63,910 nucleotides of DNA from Clostridia bacterium (GTDB lineage: Bacteria > Bacillota > Clostridia > Christensenellales > Borkfalkiaceae): assembly GCA_017626305.1 (NCBI GenBank), contig JAGAIW010000067.1, positions 1-63,910 on the forward strand, read 5' to 3'. The stretch's first letter is position 1. Each line of letters starts with the position of its first letter. The translations under genes and the position numbers were made by a program. A model generated the notes under the pieces. It made no database searches and was not told the origin of the DNA. It saw nothing but the letters and a program-made list of their open reading frames with translations. This document shows, piece by piece, positions 33,718-42,288 of the stretch.

Positions 33718-34800
33718 TTATGCTTGACTCAGGGGAATTCTTCCTTCCTTTTCCTGTACGTACCTTTTAAACGCGCGAGCAAAGCACCTACCAAGCTCGA
33801 TCATGTTGTCTTGGGATATCGGATTTTCGGGCGTACCGTAATAACTCGTTTCAAAGGAAAACGCCACTTCGTTACCCTTCCAAGAAATCATATACGTGTT
33901 AAAGCAGGTCGACGGCAAATTCCATTCTTCCATAAACGGCAGATCGTCTTTTGTTTGATAGGCAAAAGACGTAGGCGTGATTTCTTCTTCCAAAAGCGAA
34001 CCAAAGGCACGCAGCCTATCCGTTTTAGTAAAGAGCTTATGCACGATAAACGCATGGTCGTTTGAACCGCCGATATGCCAAGGCGAATGAAAATCAAAGC
34101 CGTATTGACAACCGTTTTTCTCTACGTATTCGCGTATCTTCGCCGTTTCGGGATAAATGGACGGCTCTTCCATACGATAGTCGCGGTTATAATCAAACGG
34201 CGCGCGCTCCTTGCCCTGATCGCCGTCCAAAACGCCGTCCAAATCGACAAACGGCACACACAAAATCTCCGTGTCGGCTATCGGAGCTTTTAACCATTCG
34301 TCAAGCACCCCTTCCAGCACGTAATTGCCCGTAGCTTCACAGGCATGATGTCGGGCAGACAAAATAACCTTTCGTTTCCCCTTGCCGATTGTGAAATAAG
34401 GCACGGGTCTGCCCCGTTTACTCTTACAAAATTCTTGTAGCGTTAAGCCTTTTTCCGCAGCAAAAGCAAAAAAGCGGTCGGGGTGATAGAGCATATCGTG
34501 TGCAAAATACACCTTGGTTTCGTTTATCCCAAACGTATAGGTAAACTCGTTTTCGCCGCAGCTGCCCAGCCATTTCCACGTTTTTAAATCGTGGCTTACG
34601 GCAGGGCCGAAGTACCCGAGTCTGTTCTTTTGAAAACGGAAGGTAACCGTTTGTCCTTGCGCGCCTTCTACACAAAACGCCCAGTAAAACCAGTCGACGC
34701 CTTTATTTGTATCACGCATTTCATTTTCCACGTATACCGTGTTTTCGTCTTGACTGACTATCTTTATGTTTCCACCGACAAAATTTTTATGAATAATCAC
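33718..34800 (-). CDS. M14 family zinc carboxypeptidase-like protein
   Basis: A 360-residue protein with an N-terminal beta-rich domain (about 1-115) followed by an M14 carboxypeptidase domain, like the layout of cytosolic carboxypeptidases. Zinc ligands appear as HHACE (about 152-156) and a later histidine in FDFHSPWHIGG. The substrate-carboxylate site DYNRDY and the catalytic glutamate in VAFSFETSYYG are present. There is no signal peptide. The start codon is GTG with an AAGGAGAT site about 13 nt upstream, a long spacing. It lies 9 nt downstream of the FAD oxidoreductase gene and is probably co-transcribed. Confidence 0.82.
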   Translation of the reverse strand: MIIHKNFVGGNIKIVSQDENTVYVENEMRDTNKGVDWFYWAFCVEGAQGQTVTFRFQKNRLGYFGPAVSHDLKTWKWLGSCGENEFTYTFGINETKVYFAHDMLYHPDRFFAFAAEKGLTLQEFCKSKRGRPVPYFTIGKGKRKVILSARHHACEATGNYVLEGVLDEWLKAPIADTEILCVPFVDLDGVLDGDQGKERAPFDYNRDYRMEEPSIYPETAKIREYVEKNGCQYGFDFHSPWHIGGSNDHAFIVHKLFTKTDRLRAFGSLLEEEITPTSFAYQTKDDLPFMEEWNLPSTCFNTYMISWKGNEVAFSFETSYYGTPENPISQDNMIELGRCFARAFKRYVQEKEGRIPLSQA

Positions 34801-34809
34801 TTTTCTTTT

Positions 34810-36072
34810 TTATCTCCTTATGATTTTTTGAATTTCTTTCGCCGTGATATCACGTACCTTTCTACCCGTTTTTACCGCCAAAGCCGCCGCTACGCCGCAC
34901 GCTTCGCCCGTGCCTACGCAAATGGGCATTACTCTAAAACTGGAATGTGCCAAATGCGTACCCGAAATATTCCGTCCCGATAAAAGCAGTCCGTCTATCT
35001 TTTCAGGCACAAGACACCCATAGGGAATGGTGTACGGCTGCTTTTGCTTAAAGTGGTGCTGTACGCCCGTTTTATCCAAGCCCGCGCCCGTAATATTATG
35101 TACGTCAAAGTTGAAATGCGCACCGTAAACAACGTAATCTTCAAACTGCTTGGCTTCTAAAATATCGTATTCCGTCAGTTGCCGCACGCCCTTGAAATGC
35201 CGCGTTTCGCGTATGCCGATTAAAGACGCGCTGCCGATAATATAGCAGTTTTCATACCCTGGCACGTATTCCCGCAAAAACGCTACGATAGGCTGCATTT
35301 GCTTGCGGCAAATACACTCTGCTTTGGTCAAATCTTCCGCTTTCGTGCCGTCTACGTCAATCGCGTTGGTCATATTGACCGTAACGATACCTTTGACGGG
35401 CGAACGGTACAACAAAACGTGACCCGCAGGGTGGGGCAATAACCGTTTGGCAAGGGCTTGCAACTCCCCTTTTTCCGTGGGAACAAGCGTTTCAAAGCTC
35501 CCAGGGAAGACTGCGCGCTCGGTATCTACGCCGGCGATTTTGAACATGAGCGTAGCCGGCTGCATTTTACCGTCCGTTTCCCTGCCCAAAATATATTCCG
35601 CGCCCGCTTTATACGCCACGTCGCCGTCGCCGCTGCCGTCGATAACGACCTTAGAACGGTATACCGTCAAGCCGTTTTTGTTACAACAAACGACGCCTTT
35701 GACCGTATTCTTCTCCACGAGCACGTCACAAACGGTGGTATACAGCAAGCAATCCACGCCCGTTTCTTCCAACATTTCAATATACGTAACGGTCAACCAG
35801 TCAGGGTCTATATAAATGGAACGCGCGTCTTCCCCCGTTTTTTTATTCGAGCGTTCAAGAATTTCCCAGTACGTCTTATTCCCGACCGTGCCCGTCCAAT
35901 GGCTCATATAGCCTGCCGTGGAGATACCGCCCACTCTGCCAAGCGCTTCGATAAGCAACGTTTTTACGCCTTGTCTGCCTGCGTTGATTGCCGCCGCCAC
36001 GCCCGCAGGACCTGCGCCGACGACAATAACGTCGTACTCGCCCTTCTCTATTAAATCCCATTCTCTTTTCAT
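34810..36072 (-). CDS. FAD-dependent oxidoreductase (FAD_oxidored family)
   Basis: A 420-residue flavoprotein. The N-terminal Rossmann motif VIVVGAGPAGVAAAINAGRQ lies at about 16-35, then GRVGGISTAGYMSHW. VVIDGSGDGDVAYKAGAEY is the second FAD contact, and LLLSGRNISGTHLAHSSFRVMPICVGTGEACG closes the FAD site (only part quoted as family signature: the RNISGTHLAHSSFR core). The family acts on diverse carbohydrates and xanthan-like substrates; the substrate here is unknown. The start at 36072 follows AAGGAGTTATC. It is divergent from an AraC-type regulator that probably controls it and the peptidase. Confidence 0.88.
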   Translation of the reverse strand: MKREWDLIEKGEYDVIVVGAGPAGVAAAINAGRQGVKTLLIEALGRVGGISTAGYMSHWTGTVGNKTYWEILERSNKKTGEDARSIYIDPDWLTVTYIEMLEETGVDCLLYTTVCDVLVEKNTVKGVVCCNKNGLTVYRSKVVIDGSGDGDVAYKAGAEYILGRETDGKMQPATLMFKIAGVDTERAVFPGSFETLVPTEKGELQALAKRLLPHPAGHVLLYRSPVKGIVTVNMTNAIDVDGTKAEDLTKAECICRKQMQPIVAFLREYVPGYENCYIIGSASLIGIRETRHFKGVRQLTEYDILEAKQFEDYVVYGAHFNFDVHNITGAGLDKTGVQHHFKQKQPYTIPYGCLVPEKIDGLLLSGRNISGTHLAHSSFRVMPICVGTGEACGVAAALAVKTGRKVRDITAKEIQKIIRR

Positions 36073-36095
36073 TTTTGATAACTCCTTAAAAACCG

Positions 36096-36124
36096 TTGAC
36101 ATTTTTTCTTCGTCGTGTTATAGT
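36096..36124 (+). promoter_or_regulatory. Promoter of the AraC-type regulator gene
   Basis: TTGACA-N17-TATAGT on the plus strand, in the region divergent from the oxidoreductase gene. Confidence 0.7.
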
Positions 36125-36204
36125 AATCACAGTATAGCACAAAAATATAAGTCTTTCATGTAACTTTGTCTATAAAATCATAAATTTTGTGCAATTTTTT
36201 TTCT

Positions 36205-37047
36205 ATGATATATGATACCACACCTATTAAAAATTACATTTTGTATTTAAAAAAAGAGTGCAATCTTTCGATTACACTCCACCCCACCGACGCGTTACTG
36301 TATGCGACGGATTTGATTACTTTTAACATTCACGATAACCCCTATTGTATTTACGTGAAAACGTGCAAACAAGCGCAAGAGCATTGTATCAAAAAACAGT
36401 CCGCCGTCGTAGCGGCGTGCGCTTGCGGCAGCTACTCGGGCACTTGTCACGCAGGCGTACGAGAATACGTATACCCCATTATGGGAAAAGGAATGGTAAA
36501 GGGCTTTATTTCGGTAAGCGGCTACGCAGACAAGCACGGAGAAGAATACGTTTCGGCGATCAGCCGTAAATACGCTTTTCCCAAAAAAGAGCTGTCGGCG
36601 GCGTACTGCACGTTGAAAACGCAAATGCCTGATAAAAAGATAGTCGACACTCTTTTGATTCCCCTTTGTCAAATGTTAGAGCTTTTCTATCTGCAAGCAG
36701 ATACGACGGCACAGGACGAATCGTTCATATCCAAGATACTTCGGTTTTTGAAATGCAATTACACCCAAGCAATCACGTCTAAAACGCTGTGCAAGGAGTT
36801 TGCTTGTAGCCGTTCGCATTTAAGCCATACGTTTAACCAAACCATGGGTACGACGCTGAAAGACTATCTCAACGTACTGCGTGTAGAAGGAGCAAAACAG
36901 CTGTTGCACAGCTCGGAACTGAATATCACCGAAATTGCGTTTTCGACCGGATTTTCGGACAGCAATTATTTTGCCAACGTATTTAAAAAACACACGGGTA
37001 TGTCCCCGTCAACGTACCGCAAATACATACGCAGCGAACAGCTTTAA
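36205..37047 (+). CDS. AraC family regulator with PocR sensor domain
   Basis: A 280-residue regulator. The N-terminal sensor (about 1-165) has the cysteine pattern of PocR domains: CKQAQEHC, ACACG and GTCHAGVREYVYPI, which may bind a metal or small ligand. The C-terminal AraC domain has two helix-turn-helix units (SKTLCKEFACSRSHLSHTF and ITEIAFSTGFSDSNYFANVF, then MSPSTYRKY). I chose the ATG at 36205; a TTG at 36187 is also in frame. Neither has a ribosome site, which is unusual. It likely regulates the divergent oxidoreductase-peptidase pair. Its stop overlaps the spoVAD stop on the opposite strand. Confidence 0.88.
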   Translation: MIYDTTPIKNYILYLKKECNLSITLHPTDALLYATDLITFNIHDNPYCIYVKTCKQAQEHCIKKQSAVVAACACGSYSGTCHAGVREYVYPIMGKGMVKGFISVSGYADKHGEEYVSAISRKYAFPKKELSAAYCTLKTQMPDKKIVDTLLIPLCQMLELFYLQADTTAQDESFISKILRFLKCNYTQAITSKTLCKEFACSRSHLSHTFNQTMGTTLKDYLNVLRVEGAKQLLHSSELNITEIAFSTGFSDSNYFANVFKKHTGMSPSTYRKYIRSEQL

Positions 37048-38033
37048 ACGTTTTCTATCGCCACTACGTGGGAAATACAGGGAATACTCTCCCCCTGACC
37101 GCTGGAAACGGTAGACAGCAACGCTCCCGTTGCCGCAAAGAGAACTTTGTTGAGTTCTCTTTTTTTTATTTTATCAAGGATATACGAATTGAATACGACG
37201 GCGCTACACCCCGCGCCGCTCCCCCCTTGGAATTCGTCTTCGACGACGTTATAAATAATTTCGCCGCAATCGACGTGGTTGGGCTGGATATCCACCCCTT
37301 TTTCCCACGTCAAATCCTTCAAAAGTCTACTGCCCAGCGCCCCTAAATCCCCCGTTACGATTAAGTCGTAATACTCGGGCTTTCTGCCCGTATCGCGGAA
37401 GTGTTGCAACAAACTTGACGCCACCGCGGGACACATGGCTGCGCCCATGTTATTTACGTCGGTAATACCGAAATCCACCACTTTACCAAAGGTAGCGCAA
37501 GTGATGGCGATATCGCTCCCTTGGTTGGCTATCAGCGTTGCGCCTGCGCCCGTTACCGTCCATTGTGATTGCGGCGGACGGGTATTGCCCAGCTCTAAGG
37601 GATAGCGATACTGCCTTTCGGCAGAAGAGAAATGACTGCCCGTAGCCGCGACGATTTTTTGAAAATATCCCCCGTCAATCAAGCTTGCCGCCACAGCCAT
37701 GCTCTCGGACATGGTCGAACACGCGCTGTATACGCCGAGAAAGGGAATATTGAAATCCCTTGCCGCAAAGGACGCGGAAATGATTTGATTGAGCAAATCC
37801 CCCGAAATGAGCATATCGATATCTTCTTCTTTGCAGGCGGCGTTTTCCATAGCTTTGGAAATGGCGTAGGTCAGCATTTTACATTCGGCTTTTTCGTACG
37901 TGCTTTCCCCAAAGGTATCGTCGGGCAACGCTTTATCCACGTATTGTCCCACTATCCCCGCACATTCTTTCGGCCCTGCAATCGTGCCCGTGGAAATAAT
38001 CCGCGGTTTGTTTTTAAAAAAAATGGTGTGCAT
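37044..38033 (-). CDS. spoVAD: Stage V sporulation protein AD
   Basis: A 329-residue soluble protein with a thiolase-like fold; SpoVAD binds dipicolinic acid and works with the SpoVA membrane proteins in its uptake. Motifs include ISTGTIAGPKECAG at about 14-27, GVYSACSTMSESMAVAASLI at about 100-119, SAERQYRYPLELGNTRPP, WTVTGAGATLI and GGSGAGCSAVVFNSYIL. Length is normal. It lies 9 nt after spoVAC. Confidence 0.95.
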   Translation of the reverse strand: MHTIFFKNKPRIISTGTIAGPKECAGIVGQYVDKALPDDTFGESTYEKAECKMLTYAISKAMENAACKEEDIDMLISGDLLNQIISASFAARDFNIPFLGVYSACSTMSESMAVAASLIDGGYFQKIVAATGSHFSSAERQYRYPLELGNTRPPQSQWTVTGAGATLIANQGSDIAITCATFGKVVDFGITDVNNMGAAMCPAVASSLLQHFRDTGRKPEYYDLIVTGDLGALGSRLLKDLTWEKGVDIQPNHVDCGEIIYNVVEDEFQGGSGAGCSAVVFNSYILDKIKKRELNKVLFAATGALLSTVSSGQGESIPCISHVVAIENV

Positions 38034-38042
38034 ATCCGCTCC

Positions 38043-38534
38043 TTATAAGAAAAGATAAATCAGTCCGACGAGCGTGCCTGCCAAAACGCCAAATACGATA
38101 ATCGGCCCTGCGACGATAAACATTTTCGCCGCCATACCGTAAATCATGCCTTCCGTTTTGAACTCAATAGCAGGGGACGCTACGCTGTTGGCAAAGCCCG
38201 TAATGGGCACGATAGAACCTGCCCCTGCGTTGCGCCCTATCCTATCGTACACGCCAAAGCCCGTCAAAAGCGTACCCACGAAAATAAGCAATATACTGAC
38301 CGTACCAGCCAGTTCGTCGCCGCTTAAAGAAAACGCGCTTTCTAAGATATAGCGAAAAAATTGCCCGACGCAACAAATCAATCCACCGACCAAAAAGGCG
38401 CGAAAACAGTTTTTGAAATGCTTGGTAGGCGGTTCAAACGAATGTACGTAATCGATATAATTTTTGTTGTAATTTTGTCTGTTTTTTCCCGTCACTCTAT
38501 ACATGCCCCCTTGTTTTTTGCGCTTGGAAAACAC
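38043..38534 (-). CDS. spoVAC: Stage V sporulation protein AC
   Basis: A 163-residue membrane protein of the SpoVA complex; SpoVAC of B. subtilis behaves as a mechanosensitive channel. It has FRAFLVGGLICCVGQFFRYI at about 45-64, VGTLLTGFGVYDRIGRNAGA, SIVPITGFANSVASPAIEFK and two C-terminal membrane segments. The start is uncertain: GTG at 38534 with a weak GCGGGA site, or ATG at 38504, directly after AAGGGGG and overlapped by a small upstream ORF. A sigma-G-like promoter precedes that ORF. Confidence 0.92.
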   Translation of the reverse strand: MFSKRKKQGGMYRVTGKNRQNYNKNYIDYVHSFEPPTKHFKNCFRAFLVGGLICCVGQFFRYILESAFSLSGDELAGTVSILLIFVGTLLTGFGVYDRIGRNAGAGSIVPITGFANSVASPAIEFKTEGMIYGMAAKMFIVAGPIIVFGVLAGTLVGLIYLFL

Positions 38535-38590
38535 GTTTCCCGCTCTTCTCTCGTCTTTCCGTCCCCTTGGAATATCTTTACTTTTTTCAT
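38492..38590 (-). CDS. Possible small leader ORF of the spoVA operon
   Basis: A 32-codon ORF starting MKKVKIFQGDGKTREE, very charged, in a different frame from spoVAC and ending 12 nt past the alternative spoVAC ATG at 38504. It has no ribosome site, but the -10 box CATAGT ends 6 nt before its ATG. It could be a leaderless peptide that couples translation into spoVAC, or a chance frame. Confidence 0.35.
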   Translation of the reverse strand: MKKVKIFQGDGKTREERETCFPSAKNKGACIE

Positions 38591-38595
38591 GCTAT

Positions 38596-38624
38596 TACTA
38601 TGTGGAAAGCTAAAAAAAATATAC
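38596..38624 (-). promoter_or_regulatory. Sigma-G-like promoter of the spoVA operon, leaderless geometry
   Basis: GTATA-N17-CATAGTA on the minus strand. The -35 fits GHATR; the -10 fits CATNHTA except G at the H position. spoVA is a sigma-G operon in B. subtilis. The -35 touches the T-run of the recR terminator. Confidence 0.55.
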
Positions 38625-38653
38625 GAAAAAGCCGACGCAGTTTGCGTCGGCTT
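38624..38653 (-). terminator. Terminator of recR
   Basis: On the minus strand AAGCCGACGC, AAACT loop, GCGTCGGCTT, then TTTTC. Confidence 0.82.
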
Positions 38654-38668
38654 GTCTGTATCGCGTAT

Positions 38669-39262
38669 TTATAAGCGGTTGCGTTCGATAAACGCCCTTG
38701 CCAAGGTCACGTCGTCGGTATATTCAATTTCCGAACCCACGGGAATCCCGTGCGCCAAACGGGTAACGGGAATATCCAACGGCTTGATAAGTTTAGCAAT
38801 ATACATAGCGGTGGCGTCCCCCGATACGTCGGGGTTAGTGGCGATAATCACTTCCTTCACGTCGCCCCCTTGTATGCGCGCAAGCAATTCACGAATACGA
38901 ATATCGTTCGGCCCAACTCCCGAAAGCGGATCGATTACCCCGTGCAATACGTGATACACACCCTTAAATTCACGCAGTTTTTCAATCGCCGCGACGTCCT
39001 TGGGTTCTTTGACAACGCAAATCACGCTCTTTTCCCGCGTACGGCAAATGGCGCACTCGTCTTCTTCGGTGAAGTTACCGCACACCTTGCAATAGCGCAC
39101 CTTGCGTTTGACGCCGATAATCGCGTCGGCAAACGCGCGCGCTTCACTTTCGGGCATATCGATAATTTTGTAGGCGTAACGCTGCGCCGTCTTTTTCCCC
39201 ACTCCGGGGAGCTTGGAAAACTCGTTGACGAGTTTGCCTATCGGTTCGATAAAAATATCCAT
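38669..39262 (-). CDS. recR: Recombination protein RecR
   Basis: RecR helps load RecA at gaps together with RecO (and RecF). The 197-residue protein has the HhH region [14 protein letters not shown] at about 18-31. The zinc finger is [16 protein letters not shown] at about 57-72, and the Toprim domain contains [27 protein letters not shown] and [16 protein letters not shown]. Length is normal. The ribosome site is AAGGAAC. In most Firmicutes recR directly follows ybaB; here 322 bp with repeat copy B separate them. Confidence 0.96.
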   Translation of the reverse strand: MDIFIEPIGKLVNEFSKLPGVGKKTAQRYAYKIIDMPESEARAFADAIIGVKRKVRYCKVCGNFTEEDECAICRTREKSVICVVKEPKDVAAIEKLREFKGVYHVLHGVIDPLSGVGPNDIRIRELLARIQGGDVKEVIIATNPDVSGDATAMYIAKLIKPLDIPVTRLAHGIPVGSEIEYTDDVTLARAFIERNRL

Positions 39263-39352
39263 GTTGTAGTTCCTTATAGTAATGAATGGTAGCCCTAACG
39301 TCGTATTGAGCGTCAGCGAAATATCCCTTGATACGTAAATCCGTAATCTCGT

Positions 39353-39592
39353 CCATGGGATTCTTCCCTTCGGTCAGAATGACGTTTGGGAAAACGGTCG
39401 ATTAAAACGTCGCCCATTTGAAATGGAAAAACGGTTCAAATGCTGCTCGTTTGAAATGGGAAAAACGGATTAGATACGAGTAAATCAAGGAAAAGGAGTA
39501 TTTGTTGCAGGGAGCGTACATAGACGTACGTGACCAAAACAAAACGGAGTTCGACGAAGTATTGCGAAGTATTTCAACCGTTTTTTAGAGTA
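39353..39592. repeat. Composite intergenic repeat, copy B
   Basis: This gap between recR and ybaB holds no gene. Blocks shared with copy A at the left end, in the same order: the 31-base CCATGGGATTC block (39353-39383), the AACGGATTAGATACGAGT block followed by AAATCAAGG, the GTTCGACGA...TTGCGAAGTAT block, and the terminal CGTTTTTTAG. The last block runs into the ybaB stop codon, as copy A does for purA. To the left (about 39300-39352) a sequence complementary in part to the CCATGGGATTC block would allow a large imperfect hairpin. Confidence 0.75.
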
Positions 39593-39917
39593 AGCCGCCT
39601 AAGCCACCCATCTCCCCATACTTACCCATCTTTTCTTCGTAGACTTTGTCCGCTTTTGCGTACCCGTCGTTGATGGCAGCCATGATAAGATCTTCTAACA
39701 TTTCGACGTCGGTAGGGTCAACGATACTTTCATCAAGCTCGATACCGTTGATAATTTTTTTCGCGTTCATATAGACGACCACGGCTTCCCCAGCCGCCGT
39801 ACCTACCACTTCCCAGTCGTCCAAAAGCGCCGCAGTTTTTTCCATTTCTTCCTGCATTTTTTGCGCTTGGCGCATGAGATTTTGCATATTGTTGTTTCCA
39901 CCTTTAAAACCAGCCAT
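39585..39917 (-). CDS. ybaB: YbaB/EbfC family nucleoid-associated protein
   Basis: A 110-residue DNA-binding protein. It begins MAGFKGGNNNMQNLMRQAQK, has a Met/Gln-rich helix, then a central beta sheet with EVVGTAAGEAVVVYMNAKK and IDESIVDPTDVEMLEDLIMA-type helix (quoted in part), and a glycine-rich tail. The family forms dimers that bind DNA without strong sequence preference. It follows dnaX by 25 nt, the usual order. Ribosome site AGGAGAAAA. Confidence 0.95.
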   Translation of the reverse strand: MAGFKGGNNNMQNLMRQAQKMQEEMEKTAALLDDWEVVGTAAGEAVVVYMNAKKIINGIELDESIVDPTDVEMLEDLIMAAINDGYAKADKVYEEKMGKYGEMGGLGGLL

Positions 39918-39942
39918 TATTTTTTCTCCTGTTTATTTTACT

Positions 39943-41703
39943 TTATTTAACGTCGATTTTTACACCGCCGAACGTTTCCTTGATGATTTCAAGCCCGTCC
40001 TTCACTCCGTCCGATTGCTTACCCTTTAAGCGCAGAGAAAAGCTTTCCTTTTCCACTCCAACGCCCGATAACGCCTGCAAAATCAAACTGTAATGCTCGT
40101 CTTTGGTAAGCGAGTTATAAATGGTTTGACTATCCGTCGAAAGCACGAATATATCGTTTTCGTACGCGCTGTCTAAATCCATACACATGGCAAATACCAC
40201 ACCGCTTGAACCCGTTTTTCGCAAATACCGCAAAAACGCCCCAAACGTTGCTTGCGCGTTGCCCTTATTCGCGTTATGCACGTTGGGCGCAACGGGCGTA
40301 GGAGCAGGTTTTTCCACGGGTTTTTCTTCCTTGACTACGGGTTTCTCCACGGATTTTGCCTTGGGAAAGTAGCCGCTAAAATACGCCGTACCGCCCGTTT
40401 CCGTATCGTCAGGTGGAATATCCAAATCAGGCGGAATATCCATATCCGCCACTTCCATTTCTTCCCGTTCTTCCACAACGGGCGCGGGTTTTTGCACGGG
40501 TTTTACTTGCTGTTTTGCCTGTTCTACGGGTGCAGCTTGCGCCGTAAAGTTCCCTTCTTCTAAACGTTTTTCCAACGCCGCAATACGGGTCAGCAAGCTT
40601 TCGATATCGTAATCTTGGGCAGGCATACTCACTTTGAGCACCGCCGTTTCAAACAAAATACGGGGCGAAGTGGAATATTTAAGCGCCTGTTCGGTTTGCG
40701 CAAAAATTTCCGTCGCGCGAAGTAACGCGTGCCCGTCGGTATTTTTAGCAATCCGCGCGGCTTCGGTATACGTCGTATCGGGCAGAGCCAACAGCGTTTT
40801 CGCGTCACGGCACATTTTGACGATAGCGCAGGTATTCAAAAAGCCGAGCACGTCTTTAATCAACATACCCACGCTTTTGCCTGCCGCTAAAAAGCTTTCC
40901 GCGCGTTCAAACGCAGCCGCCGCGTTTCCGACGAGCGCCGCTTCACAAAAGGCGGCAACCGCTGAAAAATCCACGCCGCCAAGAACGGCGGTAACGTCGT
41001 CGTAGGTCAGCTTACCGCTGGTATACGATACGCAGGTATCGGCAATAGAAAGCATGTCGCGTACACTTCCTGCGCCTGCGCGGGCAATAGCGGCAATCGC
41101 TTCCTTGTCGTACGTTTTTCCGATACTGTCAAAGACGTAGCGCAAGCGTTCTTCCAAATCCGCTTGCGGAATCAACTTAAAATCAAACCGCATACAACGG
41201 GAAAGAATGGTGGCAGGGATTTTTGCCGACTCCGTCGTCGCCAAAATGAACACGGCGTGCGTAGGCGGTTCTTCCAGCGTCTTTAACAGCGCGTTAAACG
41301 CGCCGGGCGAAAGCATATGCACTTCGTCGATAATATATACTTTATACTTGCCTGCTACGGGTGGATATTGCACCTTTTCGCGCAAATCGCGCATTTCGTC
41401 CACACCGTTATTCGACGCCGCGTCGATTTCCGTTACGTCCAAATTCGACGCGTCGGCAAGCGCCTTACAGGTGGCGCACACGCCGCAGGGCGAACCGTCC
41501 TTGGGCGTTTCACAGTTGATTGCCTGCGCAAAGATTTTGGCTATACTCGTTTTCCCCGTTCCGCGCGGACCGCAAAAAAGATAGGCGTGTCCTATCCTGC
41601 CCGTCGCAATTTGATTTTTGAGTACGGTTACGATATGTTCTTGCCGTACGACGTCCGAAAGGGTTTTGGGACGAAACGCACGGTATAATGCCAAATACGC
41701 CAT
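39943..41703 (-). CDS. dnaX: DNA polymerase III subunits gamma and tau
   Basis: DnaX is the clamp-loader ATPase. The 586-residue protein has LALYRAFRPKTLSDVVRQEH at about 4-23. Walker A is FCGPRGTGKTSIAKIF at about 43-58. The zinc module has cysteines in NCETPKDGSPCGVCATCK, Walker B is IIDEVHML, and sensor 1 is FILATTESAKIPATILSRC. After domain III, a Pro/Lys/Glu-rich linker (about 390-480) leads to a C-terminal tau domain. No obvious slippery A-run for a gamma form was noted. Confidence 0.96.
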   Translation of the reverse strand: MAYLALYRAFRPKTLSDVVRQEHIVTVLKNQIATGRIGHAYLFCGPRGTGKTSIAKIFAQAINCETPKDGSPCGVCATCKALADASNLDVTEIDAASNNGVDEMRDLREKVQYPPVAGKYKVYIIDEVHMLSPGAFNALLKTLEEPPTHAVFILATTESAKIPATILSRCMRFDFKLIPQADLEERLRYVFDSIGKTYDKEAIAAIARAGAGSVRDMLSIADTCVSYTSGKLTYDDVTAVLGGVDFSAVAAFCEAALVGNAAAAFERAESFLAAGKSVGMLIKDVLGFLNTCAIVKMCRDAKTLLALPDTTYTEAARIAKNTDGHALLRATEIFAQTEQALKYSTSPRILFETAVLKVSMPAQDYDIESLLTRIAALEKRLEEGNFTAQAAPVEQAKQQVKPVQKPAPVVEEREEMEVADMDIPPDLDIPPDDTETGGTAYFSGYFPKAKSVEKPVVKEEKPVEKPAPTPVAPNVHNANKGNAQATFGAFLRYLRKTGSSGVVFAMCMDLDSAYENDIFVLSTDSQTIYNSLTKDEHYSLILQALSGVGVEKESFSLRLKGKQSDGVKDGLEIIKETFGGVKIDVK

Positions 41704-41721
41704 ACTGTTTTCTCCTTCGTG

Positions 41722-42285
41722 TTATTTTTTAAGCCACGCTTGTATTTTATTTTTCGCGCGTTGCAGGGCGTTGTCCACACTCTTGTATTCCTTGCCCGTC
41801 GACGAACAAATCTCCACAAGGTTCATACCGCCAAGGTACAGCGTAAATACGCGAAACTCTAAATCGGAAAGGATTCCGCCTATTTTTTGCATGAGCTCGT
41901 TTTGTTCGTCAATGTAAATCATTTGCGCGTCGGGGTCGGGGATACTGGGAATAAAATCCAGCTCCGAAGAAAAGACCAGCTTACCCGACGGCTGTTTTTT
42001 TGCCGCAAGCTTGACCGCGTCCATAATCCGACGGCAAATGCATAAATATGCAAAGCTTTTAAAGGTTGCGCTTGCGTCTTGCTTATAGGTATTCATGGCT
42101 TGCAACAACCCCATCATACCTTCCTGTATCAAATCTTCCGTTTCCCCCCCGACAAGGAAAAACTTTCGCGCGCAAAATCGCACGAGCTTTTGATAACGAA
42201 GGAGCAGCTGCTCTTGCGCCTGTTTATCGCCCTGCTGCGTGAGCTCCGCCAACCGTTCGTCGGTGATTGTTTTCTTCTCCGTCAT
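41722..42285 (-). CDS. sigH: RNA polymerase sigma-H factor
   Basis: A 187-residue sigma-70 family factor that in Bacilli and Clostridia directs early sporulation genes. Region 2 has LLLRYQKLVRFCARKFFLVG, TEDLIQEGMMGLLQAMNTYK (about 48-67) and FKSFAYLCICRRIMDAV; region 4 has SDLEFRVFTLYLGGMNLVEI and EYKSVDNALQRAKNKIQ. It is shorter than B. subtilis SigH (218). It lies 3 nt after rlmB, with ribosome site GGGGTGAGCT inside the end of rlmB. The mrnC-rlmB-sigH order supports SigH over other sporulation sigma factors. Confidence 0.92.
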   Translation of the reverse strand: MTEKKTITDERLAELTQQGDKQAQEQLLLRYQKLVRFCARKFFLVGGETEDLIQEGMMGLLQAMNTYKQDASATFKSFAYLCICRRIMDAVKLAAKKQPSGKLVFSSELDFIPSIPDPDAQMIYIDEQNELMQKIGGILSDLEFRVFTLYLGGMNLVEICSSTGKEYKSVDNALQRAKNKIQAWLKK

Positions 42286-42288
42286 AGC

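Noticed and set aside
39144-39356. Protein-like frame entering repeat copy B from recR
   Set aside because: It is the repeat sequence read in frame; recR starts at 39262 with a good ribosome site and the normal N-terminus.
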